This document shows positions 7,761 to 13,242 of a stretch of DNA of 17,050 nucleotides, piece after piece. The translations under genes and the position numbers were made by a program. Source of the stretch: an uncultured Bryobacterales bacterium (GTDB taxonomy: Bacteria; Acidobacteriota; Terriglobia; Bryobacterales; UBA6623); the NCBI GenBank assembly GCA_946887065.1, contig CAMPKL010000015.1, positions 1 through 17,050 on the forward strand, written 5' to 3'. The notes beneath the pieces are model-generated. The model made no database searches. It was not told where the DNA came from and saw only the letters and a list, made by a program, of their open reading frames with translations. How positions within the stretch are numbered: the first letter of the stretch is position 1; each line of letters starts with the position of its first letter.

Positions 7761-7789
7761 ACTATAGCCGAGCCCTCAGGGGGCGTCAA
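7761..7789 (-). promoter_or_regulatory. Sigma70-type promoter for the phoH-ybeY-corC-era run
   Basis: Minus-strand TTGACG (7789-7784) and TATAGT (7766-7761) are separated by exactly 17 bases, each 5 of 6 to consensus. The predicted transcript start is near 7754, giving a leader of about 34 bases before the phoH TTG. The -35 box contains the TGA stop of the upstream reductase gene (7788-7786), so the promoter is packed into the end of that gene. This is the best promoter match in the window. Confidence 0.65.
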
Positions 7790-8763
7790 TGAGCAGCGCC
7801 GGGCGGGGTGCGCGAAGACTCGAAAAGGAGTTTCGCCGCGGCATATACCGTCTGCAGCCGCGGCGTGACAACGCTGTGACGAGCGGCCAACTCGATGACC
7901 GCGCCGGTGAGCGGATCGAGTTCGGGAGTGCGGCCGGATTCCAGGTCTTGGAGCATGGACGGTTTGTGAAAGCCGGCTTGGCGCGCGCCTTCGAGGCGTT
8001 TCTCAGGAGACACGCCGATGTTCATGCCGACGGCCAAGGCGGTTTCGTTGACTTCGGCCATGGCGTCGAGGATGAGCGCCGCGGTCGCCGGATGCTCGGT
8101 CATCTCGACCAGCGTTTTGCGAGTCAGTGCGCTGAGCGGGTTGAAGATCGCATTGCCCATCAACTTCATCCACAGTTCCGCATCGATCGCGTTACGGATG
8201 GGAGACTTGAGGCCGCCGCGGCTGAAGGCGTCCGCCAGAGCCCTGACGCGTTCGCTGCCGGAGCCGTCGGGCTCGCCCAATGGCAGGCGAATGCCATGCG
8301 TATGACGAATCACGCCAGGGGCTTCGACGCTGCAACTGACGTAGACGACCGATCCGATGGACTTTTCCAAGGGCATGTGCGCGGCGATGACGCCGCCGGG
8401 GTCCACCGATTCGAGACGGGTATCGCCGTCGGGGCGGTACCACCAAGGCAGGCCATTCTGGGTGCTGACGAAGGCTGTGCTGGGCTTGGCGAGCGGTCCG
8501 ACTAGCGGGGCGATCTGCGTGAGGGCGTGCGCTTTGACGCCCAGGATTACGTAATCGACGGGGCCGATCTCGGCGGGCGAATCGCTGGCTTTGAGGCGGT
8601 AAGTCTGATCGCCGAAGTCGTCGCTGACGATGCGCAGGCCATCGCGGCGAATGGCTTCCAGGTGCTTGCCGCGGGCGACCAACGAGACTTCGCAACCGGC
8701 CTCGGCTAGGCGGGCTCCCAGCAAGGCTCCGATCGCTCCCGCGCCGTAAACTGCAACACGCAC
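7786..8763 (-). CDS. Ketopantoate reductase family protein (ApbA/PanE-like)
   Basis: This 325-residue NADP-binding oxidoreductase starts with the Rossmann loop GAGAIG (7-12). It continues with VKAHAL (Lys77) and TQNG (Asn103), the C-terminal helical domain WMKLMGNAIFNPLSALT with Lys200, Asn204 and Asn208, and finally HKPSMLQDLESGR with Glu281 following. These correspond to the catalytic Lys and the substrate-binding Asn/Glu of PanE, which reduces 2-dehydropantoate to pantoate in coenzyme A synthesis. The protein is longer than classical PanE (about 300) and carries the NGLPWWY...SVDPGG insert (103-124). I associate this insert with a paralogous subfamily often found outside pantothenate operons, so the exact substrate is left open. 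The start is GTG 8763-8761. The gene is not obviously coupled to the PilZ gene 68 bases upstream, and no panB or panC is in the window. Its stop codon overlaps the phoH promoter. Confidence 0.87.
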   Translation of the reverse strand: MRVAVYGAGAIGALLGARLAEAGCEVSLVARGKHLEAIRRDGLRIVSDDFGDQTYRLKASDSPAEIGPVDYVILGVKAHALTQIAPLVGPLAKPSTAFVSTQNGLPWWYRPDGDTRLESVDPGGVIAAHMPLEKSIGSVVYVSCSVEAPGVIRHTHGIRLPLGEPDGSGSERVRALADAFSRGGLKSPIRNAIDAELWMKLMGNAIFNPLSALTRKTLVEMTEHPATAALILDAMAEVNETALAVGMNIGVSPEKRLEGARQAGFHKPSMLQDLESGRTPELDPLTGAVIELAARHSVVTPRLQTVYAAAKLLFESSRTPPGAAH

Positions 8764-8831
8764 TCTAGGTCCCGCCCCGAGGGGCCTAGGTTATCAGAAA
8801 GCTGCCGGTGGGTTGCAGGCGGGCGACGAGG

Positions 8832-9395
8832 CTAAACGAACTCGATGCCGGCGAGGTAGGATGTGCCAATCTGCACGCAATAGCGGATCGTGCCGACTTC
8901 GGCTCGGCCATTGAACTGCAGACGGACGGAGCGAATCTCCGGCGCAGGGCGCGAGAGCATGACCTGGGCTCCGTCTTGAGTCAGGTTGGTGACGCGCACG
9001 GGGCAGCGGACACGCGTGAGTCCATCGACCCACTCCAGATCGCCGGGGTTGTTACACGGCGTGCGTTCAGCCGACCGGCGGGTCTTGCCGCTGACCGAGA
9101 GTTTTAACCGGTAGCCGCCGCCAGTAGCGACGTAGGCTTTGACGATGCACTTGACGGCGCGTTCGCTGTCTTCCATCCAGACGTTTTCGCCGACGTCCAC
9201 GTACTCGGGCGACCAGACCGTGGCTTGGTCTTCTTGTTTGTCGATGATCTGAACTTGATGGCGGACCCTGCGCCCAGCCCAGGAGGGCATGGAGAGCACG
9301 GCGACATTTGCCGGGCCTGTGCCTGGACCGCTCTTCGCGCCGTGCGGCGTCGCCGAAAACAAACCGCGCACCGCACTGATCAAGTTGAGTTGCAT
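8832..9395 (-). CDS. PilZ-domain protein (probable cyclic-di-GMP binding)
   Basis: With the ATG at 9395-9393 the protein is 187 residues. A PilZ domain occupies about 105-187. It has the RxxxR motif at 107-111 (RRSAER), the second motif as NLTQDG at 137-142 (consensus D/N-x-S-x-x-G with Thr for Ser), and the typical end LAGIEF. PilZ domains with both motifs bind cyclic di-GMP and control motility, exopolysaccharide or secretion. Residues 1-104 have no motif I recognise; they contain a WAGRRVRHQV segment and a VGENVWMEDSERAVKCIV segment that may form a second small beta domain. A longer frame runs up to 9536, but that part would overlap the ABC-ATPase gene and lie upstream of the candidate promoter at 9423-9452, so the inner ATG is preferred. 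The ribosome site is weak (CGGAA). The protein is cytoplasmic, with no membrane segment. Confidence 0.8.
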   Translation of the reverse strand: MQLNLISAVRGLFSATPHGAKSGPGTGPANVAVLSMPSWAGRRVRHQVQIIDKQEDQATVWSPEYVDVGENVWMEDSERAVKCIVKAYVATGGGYRLKLSVSGKTRRSAERTPCNNPGDLEWVDGLTRVRCPVRVTNLTQDGAQVMLSRPAPEIRSVRLQFNGRAEVGTIRYCVQIGTSYLAGIEFV

Positions 9396-9422
9396 TTCCG
9401 TGCCGGCAGTCCCGTTGGCTTC

Positions 9423-9452
9423 ACTATGCGGCCGGAACGAAAAAAGGGTCAA
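9423..9452 (-). promoter_or_regulatory. Candidate promoter of the PilZ gene
   Basis: Minus-strand TTGACC (9452-9447) and CATAGT (9428-9423) are spaced by 18 bases. The predicted transcript start is near 9416, about 20 bases before the ATG at 9395. This supports the shorter PilZ protein. The inverted repeat at 9462-9489 sits 10 bases upstream of the -35 box. Confidence 0.45.
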
Positions 9453-9461
9453 TGGAACTGA

Positions 9462-9489
9462 GGTACGGCACGGGATGTTCGACCGTACC
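9462..9489. repeat. Perfect 7-bp inverted repeat between the ABC-ATPase and PilZ genes
   Basis: GGTACGG (9462-9468) is mirrored by CCGTACC (9483-9489) with 14 bases between. It lies 17 bases beyond the ATPase stop and just upstream of the PilZ promoter. No T-run follows on either strand, so an intrinsic terminator is not supported. A binding site for a dimeric regulator or a weak mRNA 3'-end hairpin are both possible. Confidence 0.45.
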
Positions 9490-9505
9490 AGCGGAGGTAA
9501 GGCGT

Positions 9506-10222
9506 TTAATGTAAGGAAGATGCCTCGGAACTCCAAGCGTCGCGCTTGATCAGGCCGTCGAGCATTTCGATTCGACGATTCGATACGAAGGCGGCCGCTT
9601 CGGGGTTGTGGGTAATCATCAAGACGGTCTGACCGAGTTCCTGATTGAGCTGTTTGAGCGTGGTCAGCACGAGTTCGGAGTTTGCGGTATCGAGATTGCC
9701 GGTCGGCTCGTCCGCCAGCAGAATGCGCGGGTGATTGACGATGGCGCGGGCGATGGCGACGCGCTGTTGTTCGCCGCCCGATAAAGCGTAGGGCTTGTGG
9801 TCGAGGCGCTTGTCGATCCCGAGGATCTTCACCACGTCTTTGAAGTCGTCGCTAATCGGGCTGTGGTTGCCGGCGATGTCGCGGGCGATCTCGATATTTT
9901 CGCGGGCGGTCAACGTCGGCAAGAGATTGAACTTTTGGAAAACGAAACCGACGGCGCTCTTGCGCAGTTCGGTCCGCTGGCGTTCGGACATGCCGGCGAG
10001 GTCTTGGCCTTCGATGAGAACGGAGCCTGAAGATGGCGGAGTGAGGCCGCCGATGACGTGAAAAAGCGTCGACTTGCCGGAGCCGGATGGTCCGACGATG
10101 GCGATGAACTCTCCGGCTTGAGCGACGAGGTCGACGCCGCGCACCGCGTGCACGTCGACTTCGCCCATGTGGAAAGTTTTCTTCAGGCCTCGGACTTCAA
10201 GGATCGGTTGTGAGGAGGACAC
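9506..10222 (-). CDS. LolD/MacB/FtsE-type ABC transporter ATPase
   Basis: This is a 238-residue stand-alone nucleotide-binding subunit. It shows Walker A GPSGSGKS (44-51), the Q-loop Gln96 in FVFQ, the signature LSGGEQQR (147-154), Walker B RILLADEP (166-173), the D-loop NLD (176-178) and the switch His205. The sequence style (FQKFNLLPTLTARENIE, DEPTGNLD) places it in the subfamily that powers LolCDE, MacB-like and related exporters, which act mechanically on periplasmic substrates. No permease gene lies next to it in the window, so its membrane partner must be elsewhere. It follows the LolA/LolB-like lipoprotein gene by 10 bases, hinting at a role in lipoprotein traffic, but this is inference. 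The start is GTG 10222-10220 with AGAG five bases upstream. It appears to be the last gene of the ruvX-mltG run. Confidence 0.9.
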   Translation of the reverse strand: MSSSQPILEVRGLKKTFHMGEVDVHAVRGVDLVAQAGEFIAIVGPSGSGKSTLFHVIGGLTPPSSGSVLIEGQDLAGMSERQRTELRKSAVGFVFQKFNLLPTLTARENIEIARDIAGNHSPISDDFKDVVKILGIDKRLDHKPYALSGGEQQRVAIARAIVNHPRILLADEPTGNLDTANSELVLTTLKQLNQELGQTVLMITHNPEAAAFVSNRRIEMLDGLIKRDAWSSEASSLH

Positions 10223-10232
10223 TGGGCTCTTA

Positions 10233-11165
10233 TTATCGGACGCTTAGCATTGACGTTGGTTGGCCTGCGTCGCCCACCCGTTCTATTTCGATGCCGGGCG
10301 GCGGGTCGAGAGTGAAAGCTTCAGGAGGCAGAGAAGCGTTCAGACCCGGGTCTTGCATGTGAACGACGAGGCTATAGCCATCCGCTGGACGGGTGATGGC
10401 GACGCTTGCCGCATACGGCAGGCCGTTGCTCTCGCTCCACTCGGAGTAGGAGGCTTGGGTCGCGACGTTGCCGTCGCCGTCGTAAATTTCGAGGATGCCA
10501 AGCTGCAAGTCGGCACGGTCGAACCAAAACTTGCGTGTGATCACCTCGTGCTCGCCCTCTTGCCGACGAAAGACGACGACGTGATACAGCCGCCCGTTGC
10601 GAACCAGGTTGTCGAGAGCGGCCGTTTCGCCAGGTTGCGGCGGATCAATCAGCAGGGGCTCGACAACGTGCTGAGGGCGAATGTTTTCGGCTCGCTTCTC
10701 AGACCGCACATCGAAGGCTGTATCTCCCTGCAGGAAGCGCTTGCGCCAAACGAGGTAAACGCTGAACTTATCCTGGTCCGAGACCATGTCGAAAGCGGTC
10801 TGATGGGTGACCGGCATTTGCGCTTGGATTCGTGCGTGATCGGGACGCTCGGCGAGGATGAATCCTCTCACGTCCCTGAGCGTTGTGGCATCATCCATGG
10901 CGTCGTCGAGATAGGTTAAGCCGAGATCAGCCTCGGCGCGCAATGTCTCGATGGCCCCGAAACGCTCGATTTTGGGCAAAAGCTCTTCCAGCGTCGCGGT
11001 GCGCGCGGCAACCAGGGGCGGAGCGATGTTTCTCGTCCGATAAAGGCACCCGGTAGTTGTCGCGGCCAGGGCGAGCAGTAAAGGGAGCGTTCGGGTTTTC
11101 AGACGGGAGATCGTGGTCGATCTATGGGGAAGCAACGCCTCATTATAACAATCAGTTGGCAGCAC
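10233..11165 (-). CDS. LolA/LolB-like outer-membrane lipoprotein
   Basis: This 310-residue protein has an unusually long leader (1-39) ending in a hydrophobic stretch LPLLLALAATTTG and Cys40, a plausible though not canonical lipobox; signal-peptidase II processing and lipidation are inferred. The mature part begins with a helical region (about 58-75), then alternating beta segments up to about 290. Examples are a VRGFILAERPDHARIQAQ stretch and a VYLVWRKRFLQGD stretch. These resemble the half-barrel of LolA/LolB-type lipoprotein-sorting factors; the match is by pattern, not certain. The start is GTG 11165-11163, with GAGG seven bases upstream, overlapping the preceding gene's stop by 14 bases. 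Alternatives are TTG 11135 or CTG 11102, which give shorter signal peptides; an extended -10 box (11142-11150) lies inside the leader. The gene ends in tandem TAA TAA and is followed at 10 bases by a LolD-like ATPase gene. Confidence 0.7.
   Translation of the reverse strand: MLPTDCYNEALLPHRSTTISRLKTRTLPLLLALAATTTGCLYRTRNIAPPLVAARTATLEELLPKIERFGAIETLRAEADLGLTYLDDAMDDATTLRDVRGFILAERPDHARIQAQMPVTHQTAFDMVSDQDKFSVYLVWRKRFLQGDTAFDVRSEKRAENIRPQHVVEPLLIDPPQPGETAALDNLVRNGRLYHVVVFRRQEGEHEVITRKFWFDRADLQLGILEIYDGDGNVATQASYSEWSESNGLPYAASVAITRPADGYSLVVHMQDPGLNASLPPEAFTLDPPPGIEIERVGDAGQPTSMLSVR
11142..11150 (-). promoter_or_regulatory. Extended -10 promoter element within the lipoprotein leader
   Basis: The minus strand reads TGTTATAAT, a perfect extended -10 (TGnTATAAT). 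No matching -35 hexamer is found, which extended -10 promoters can tolerate. The predicted transcript start is near 11135, on the alternative TTG codon of the lipoprotein gene. If active, it would allow the lipoprotein and ATPase genes to be expressed without ruvX-mltG. Confidence 0.4.
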
Positions 11166-11664
11166 TTCGGCGCCTCAGGAGAACCCAATCGGGGAACAAT
11201 TCGGGCGCTTCCAGCCAGACGCGAAACCACTCCCGCAGCTCGGACTTCTCGCGACGCTTTTCAGCGGACAGATTCGGGCGGCCCAACAGGAACAGGAGTC
11301 TGCGCTGACCATGCTGCACCGCGCGGCGGCAATCGGCGGCCCGAGCTGAGTCGCCGGCCTTGCGCGCTTGCGCGTATTCGTTGGTCATGTCGACCAATGA
11401 AGCTGCCGCGGAGTCGGCGTCGCCGATATGGACGCGGCCCCGCAGGTCGGGCGCGAAACCGCCGATCGAGGGGCTAATCCGCGCGTCGGTCGCCAGCAGG
11501 AGTTCCAAAACTGCCGGACGGCTGGGCGGCGCGACGCCTCGTTGCGCGGCGATGTGCTTGCGCAGAGCTTCGAGGGCTTCTTGCCCGATCTCGGCGCCGG
11601 CGTTATGAGTGACAAATTCGGCGACTACGCTGCGCATCGACGGCTTTTTGCCCGGCGGGGTCAC
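11152..11664 (-). CDS. Uncharacterised protein encoded between mltG and the LolB-like gene
   Basis: I do not recognise a family. The protein is 170 residues from GTG 11664-11662, whose GTGA overlaps the mltG stop. The ATG at 11637 would give 161 residues. It has no signal peptide or membrane segment. Residues about 10-60 look helical (AEIGQEALEALRKHIAAQ; RPAVLELLLATDARI), followed by a short middle part with GGFAPDLRGRVHIGDAD, then a charged helical C-terminal half. That half ends in a tryptophan-rich segment (REWFRVWLEAPELFPDW). The reading frame continues upstream inside mltG, but that portion is an Arg/Pro-rich shadow of mltG codons and is not counted. Its stop overlaps the start region of the lipoprotein gene by 14 bases. 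The tight four-base coupling and the non-biased composition after residue 10 indicate a real gene. Confidence 0.65.
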   Translation of the reverse strand: MTPPGKKPSMRSVVAEFVTHNAGAEIGQEALEALRKHIAAQRGVAPPSRPAVLELLLATDARISPSIGGFAPDLRGRVHIGDADSAAASLVDMTNEYAQARKAGDSARAADCRRAVQHGQRRLLFLLGRPNLSAEKRREKSELREWFRVWLEAPELFPDWVLLRRRSAAN

Positions 11665-12671
11665 TGCGTGCCGCGGGAGGCGCGCAGGCGCGCCACGGCT
11701 TGATTGTGTTCGTTGAGCGTGGAGGAAAAGGAGTGGTCGCCCGCGCCGCCGGGATTGGCGACGAAGAAGATGTAGTCCGAGTCGGCAGGCGCCAGGGCGG
11801 CGCGCAACGATTCCGCGCTGGGGTTGGCGATCGGGCCGGGCGGCAAACCGGCGTGCACGTAAGTGTTGTAGGGATGGGGATCTTTCAGATCGTCGAGGAG
11901 GATCGTGCCGCGGTAACGGTCCTCGAGGATCAGTCCGTATATGATCGTCGGGTCGCATTGCAGCAGCATGCCGCGCTGCAGCCGGTTGTGGAAGACGGCC
12001 GAGATCAGCGGTCTCTCGCTGGGCACGCCGCTCTCTTTCTCGATCAACGACGCTAGGGTCAACGTCTCATAGGGGCTCAGATCGGTCTCCACGTCGCGCG
12101 AAGCGGCTTCGAAAGCTTGGCGGAAGTTGGCCAGCATCGCCGCCAGGATCTGCTCGCCGGTGGCCGTCTTGGCCAGGCTGTAGGTCTCGGGAAACAGCAA
12201 GCCTTCCAGCGACTTCGCCTCGGGGAAGAGATCTTGGATAGGCGTTGGGTCGGCGGTGAGTTGCAAGAACTCGTCCTCGCCGGCGTAACCGGCCGCGGCT
12301 ACCAGGCTGGAGACTTCGAATCTCGTCAGGCCTTCGGGGATCGTGAGGGGTCGTAGGTAGACATCCCCCGCCGCAAACCTGGACACGATACCCGCCGGAG
12401 TATCGGCAGCGTCAAAACGGTACTCGCCGGCCATGAGGACGGCTCCGGGCCGCAGGGCGCGCGCAGCCAGAAAATGCCATCGCGAACGGACGACGCCCAG
12501 TTCTTCCAATGCGGCGGCCGTCTCATTCCCCGATGCGCCGCGCACATATTCGAAAACGACTGGCTCGGGGAAGTCCCCATAGGGTTTGTTGAGTTCCGAA
12601 TAGAGAAATGCTCCGGCGACCGCTGCGACGAGCAGGACAAGAGCGAGGCTGTTGCGCAGGAACCGAAACAT
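11661..12671 (-). CDS. mltG: Endolytic transglycosylase MltG (YceG-like)
   Basis: This 336-residue protein has normal size for the family. An N-terminal signal anchor (about 7-25) places the rest in the periplasm. A LysM-like part (about 38-105) precedes the YceG catalytic domain. The catalytic glutamate lies in LASLIEKES, probably Glu211. It is followed by the family landmarks FHNRLQRGMLLQCDPTIIYG (227-246), YNTYVHAGLPPGPIANP and the final YIFFVANPGG...HSF...EHN. MltG cleaves nascent peptidoglycan strands near the inner membrane and so sets glycan length. The start is ATG 12671-12669, three bases after the ruvX stop. The ruvX-mltG neighbourhood (yqgF-yceG) recurs in several bacteria. The stop codon overlaps the GTG of the next gene. 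All landmark residues are intact. Confidence 0.95.
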   Translation of the reverse strand: MFRFLRNSLALVLLVAAVAGAFLYSELNKPYGDFPEPVVFEYVRGASGNETAAALEELGVVRSRWHFLAARALRPGAVLMAGEYRFDAADTPAGIVSRFAAGDVYLRPLTIPEGLTRFEVSSLVAAAGYAGEDEFLQLTADPTPIQDLFPEAKSLEGLLFPETYSLAKTATGEQILAAMLANFRQAFEAASRDVETDLSPYETLTLASLIEKESGVPSERPLISAVFHNRLQRGMLLQCDPTIIYGLILEDRYRGTILLDDLKDPHPYNTYVHAGLPPGPIANPSAESLRAALAPADSDYIFFVANPGGAGDHSFSSTLNEHNQAVARLRASRGTQ

Positions 12672-12674
12672 CTG

Positions 12675-13115
12675 TCAGCAAGATCCTTCAGCGGCCGGCG
12701 CGGGCCGATTCTCGATATAGCTTTGGAGGATGAGGGCGGCGGCAACGCGATCGACGTCGCCGGGCTTCCGCTTGCCGCCCCGTTGGGCGAGGATTTCTTC
12801 GGCCTCCACGCTGGTGAGCCGCTCGTCCCACAGAACTAATTCGATGCCGCAACGCTTGGCCAAAGTCCGGCCCAGTTGTTCGGCTTGCGAGGATGACGCA
12901 CTAACGGCGCCGTCCAAGTGCAGTGGCGCGCCGACGACGAGGGTAGAGATGCCATTGTCTTCGATGATCCGGCTCAACGCGCCTAGATCGGTTGCTCGAT
13001 TCTTGCGATGGAGCGTCGGCAAAGCCTGCACGTAGACGCCGCTCTCGTCGGTGATGGCCAATCCGATGCGGGCCTTGCCCCAATCGAGGGCGAGCGTGCG
13101 GCGTCCAGTGAGCAT
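12675..13115 (-). CDS. ruvX: Putative pre-16S rRNA nuclease RuvX/YqgF (Holliday-junction-resolvase-like)
   Basis: From ATG 13115-13113 the protein is 146 residues, fitting the family (about 135-150). The RNase H-like fold is marked by LALDWGKARIGLA with Asp11, by VVGAPLHLDG (61-69), by the WDERLTSVEAEE segment with Asp97/Glu98, and by GDVDRVAAALILQSYIE with Asp122. YqgF/RuvX is implicated in 5'-end processing of 16S rRNA; the Holliday-junction role in its name is weakly supported. A longer frame reaching ATG 13190 adds 25 residues with no family similarity and would cross the divergent intergenic region, so it is rejected. A TAAAAT hexamer (13131-13126) lies 11 bases before the start and might be a -10 box, but no -35 partner is seen. 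It is probably the first gene of the mltG/lipoprotein/ATPase run and is divergent from gcvT. Confidence 0.93.
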   Translation of the reverse strand: MLTGRRTLALDWGKARIGLAITDESGVYVQALPTLHRKNRATDLGALSRIIEDNGISTLVVGAPLHLDGAVSASSSQAEQLGRTLAKRCGIELVLWDERLTSVEAEEILAQRGGKRKPGDVDRVAAALILQSYIENRPAPAAEGSC

Positions 13116-13193
13116 TCCCGCTGTTATTTTAGCCGGGTTGCGAACCTTTGCCGGGTGGTAGAACAACGCAACCAGTCGATCCTGTTCCATTCG

Positions 13194-13223
13194 TTGACAC
13201 GTTTGTCGCAGCGGTGCTAGCTT
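13194..13223 (+). promoter_or_regulatory. Candidate promoter of the gcvT-gcvH-gcvPA-gcvPB operon
   Basis: A perfect -35 TTGACA (13194-13199) is followed, after 18 bases, by TAGCTT (13218-13223) preceded by TGC, an extended -10 form. The predicted transcript start is near 13230, leaving about 13 bases before the ATG at 13243. A small dyad GACA/TGTC (13196-13199 and 13204-13207) overlaps the -35 box and could be a repressor site. The leader is too short for a glycine riboswitch. Confidence 0.55.
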
Positions 13224-13242
13224 GAGGGTCTTTTCCTCCTCA

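Noticed and set aside
7789..8505. 238-residue open frame on the plus strand
   Set aside because: It is antisense to the ketopantoate-reductase-family gene, with no motif of its own.
8770..8790. GC-rich hairpin between the reductase and PilZ genes as a terminator
   Set aside because: The GCCC/GGGC stem is only four pairs with no following T-run.
9396..9536. Longer PilZ protein starting at 9536
   Set aside because: It would overlap the ATPase gene's end and begin upstream of the candidate promoter; the added residues show no PilZ-related pattern.
11665..11958. N-terminal extension of the unknown gene into mltG
   Set aside because: The extra ~98 residues are Arg/Pro-rich shadow codons of mltG; the GTG at 11664 has the typical GTGA overlap.
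13116..13190. Longer RuvX starting at ATG 13190
   Set aside because: The family begins a few residues before the LALDWG strand; the extra 25 residues are unrelated and cover the divergent intergenic region.
13116..13242. Glycine riboswitch before gcvT
   Set aside because: There are only about 13 bases between the predicted transcript start and the ATG, and no paired aptamer structure is seen.
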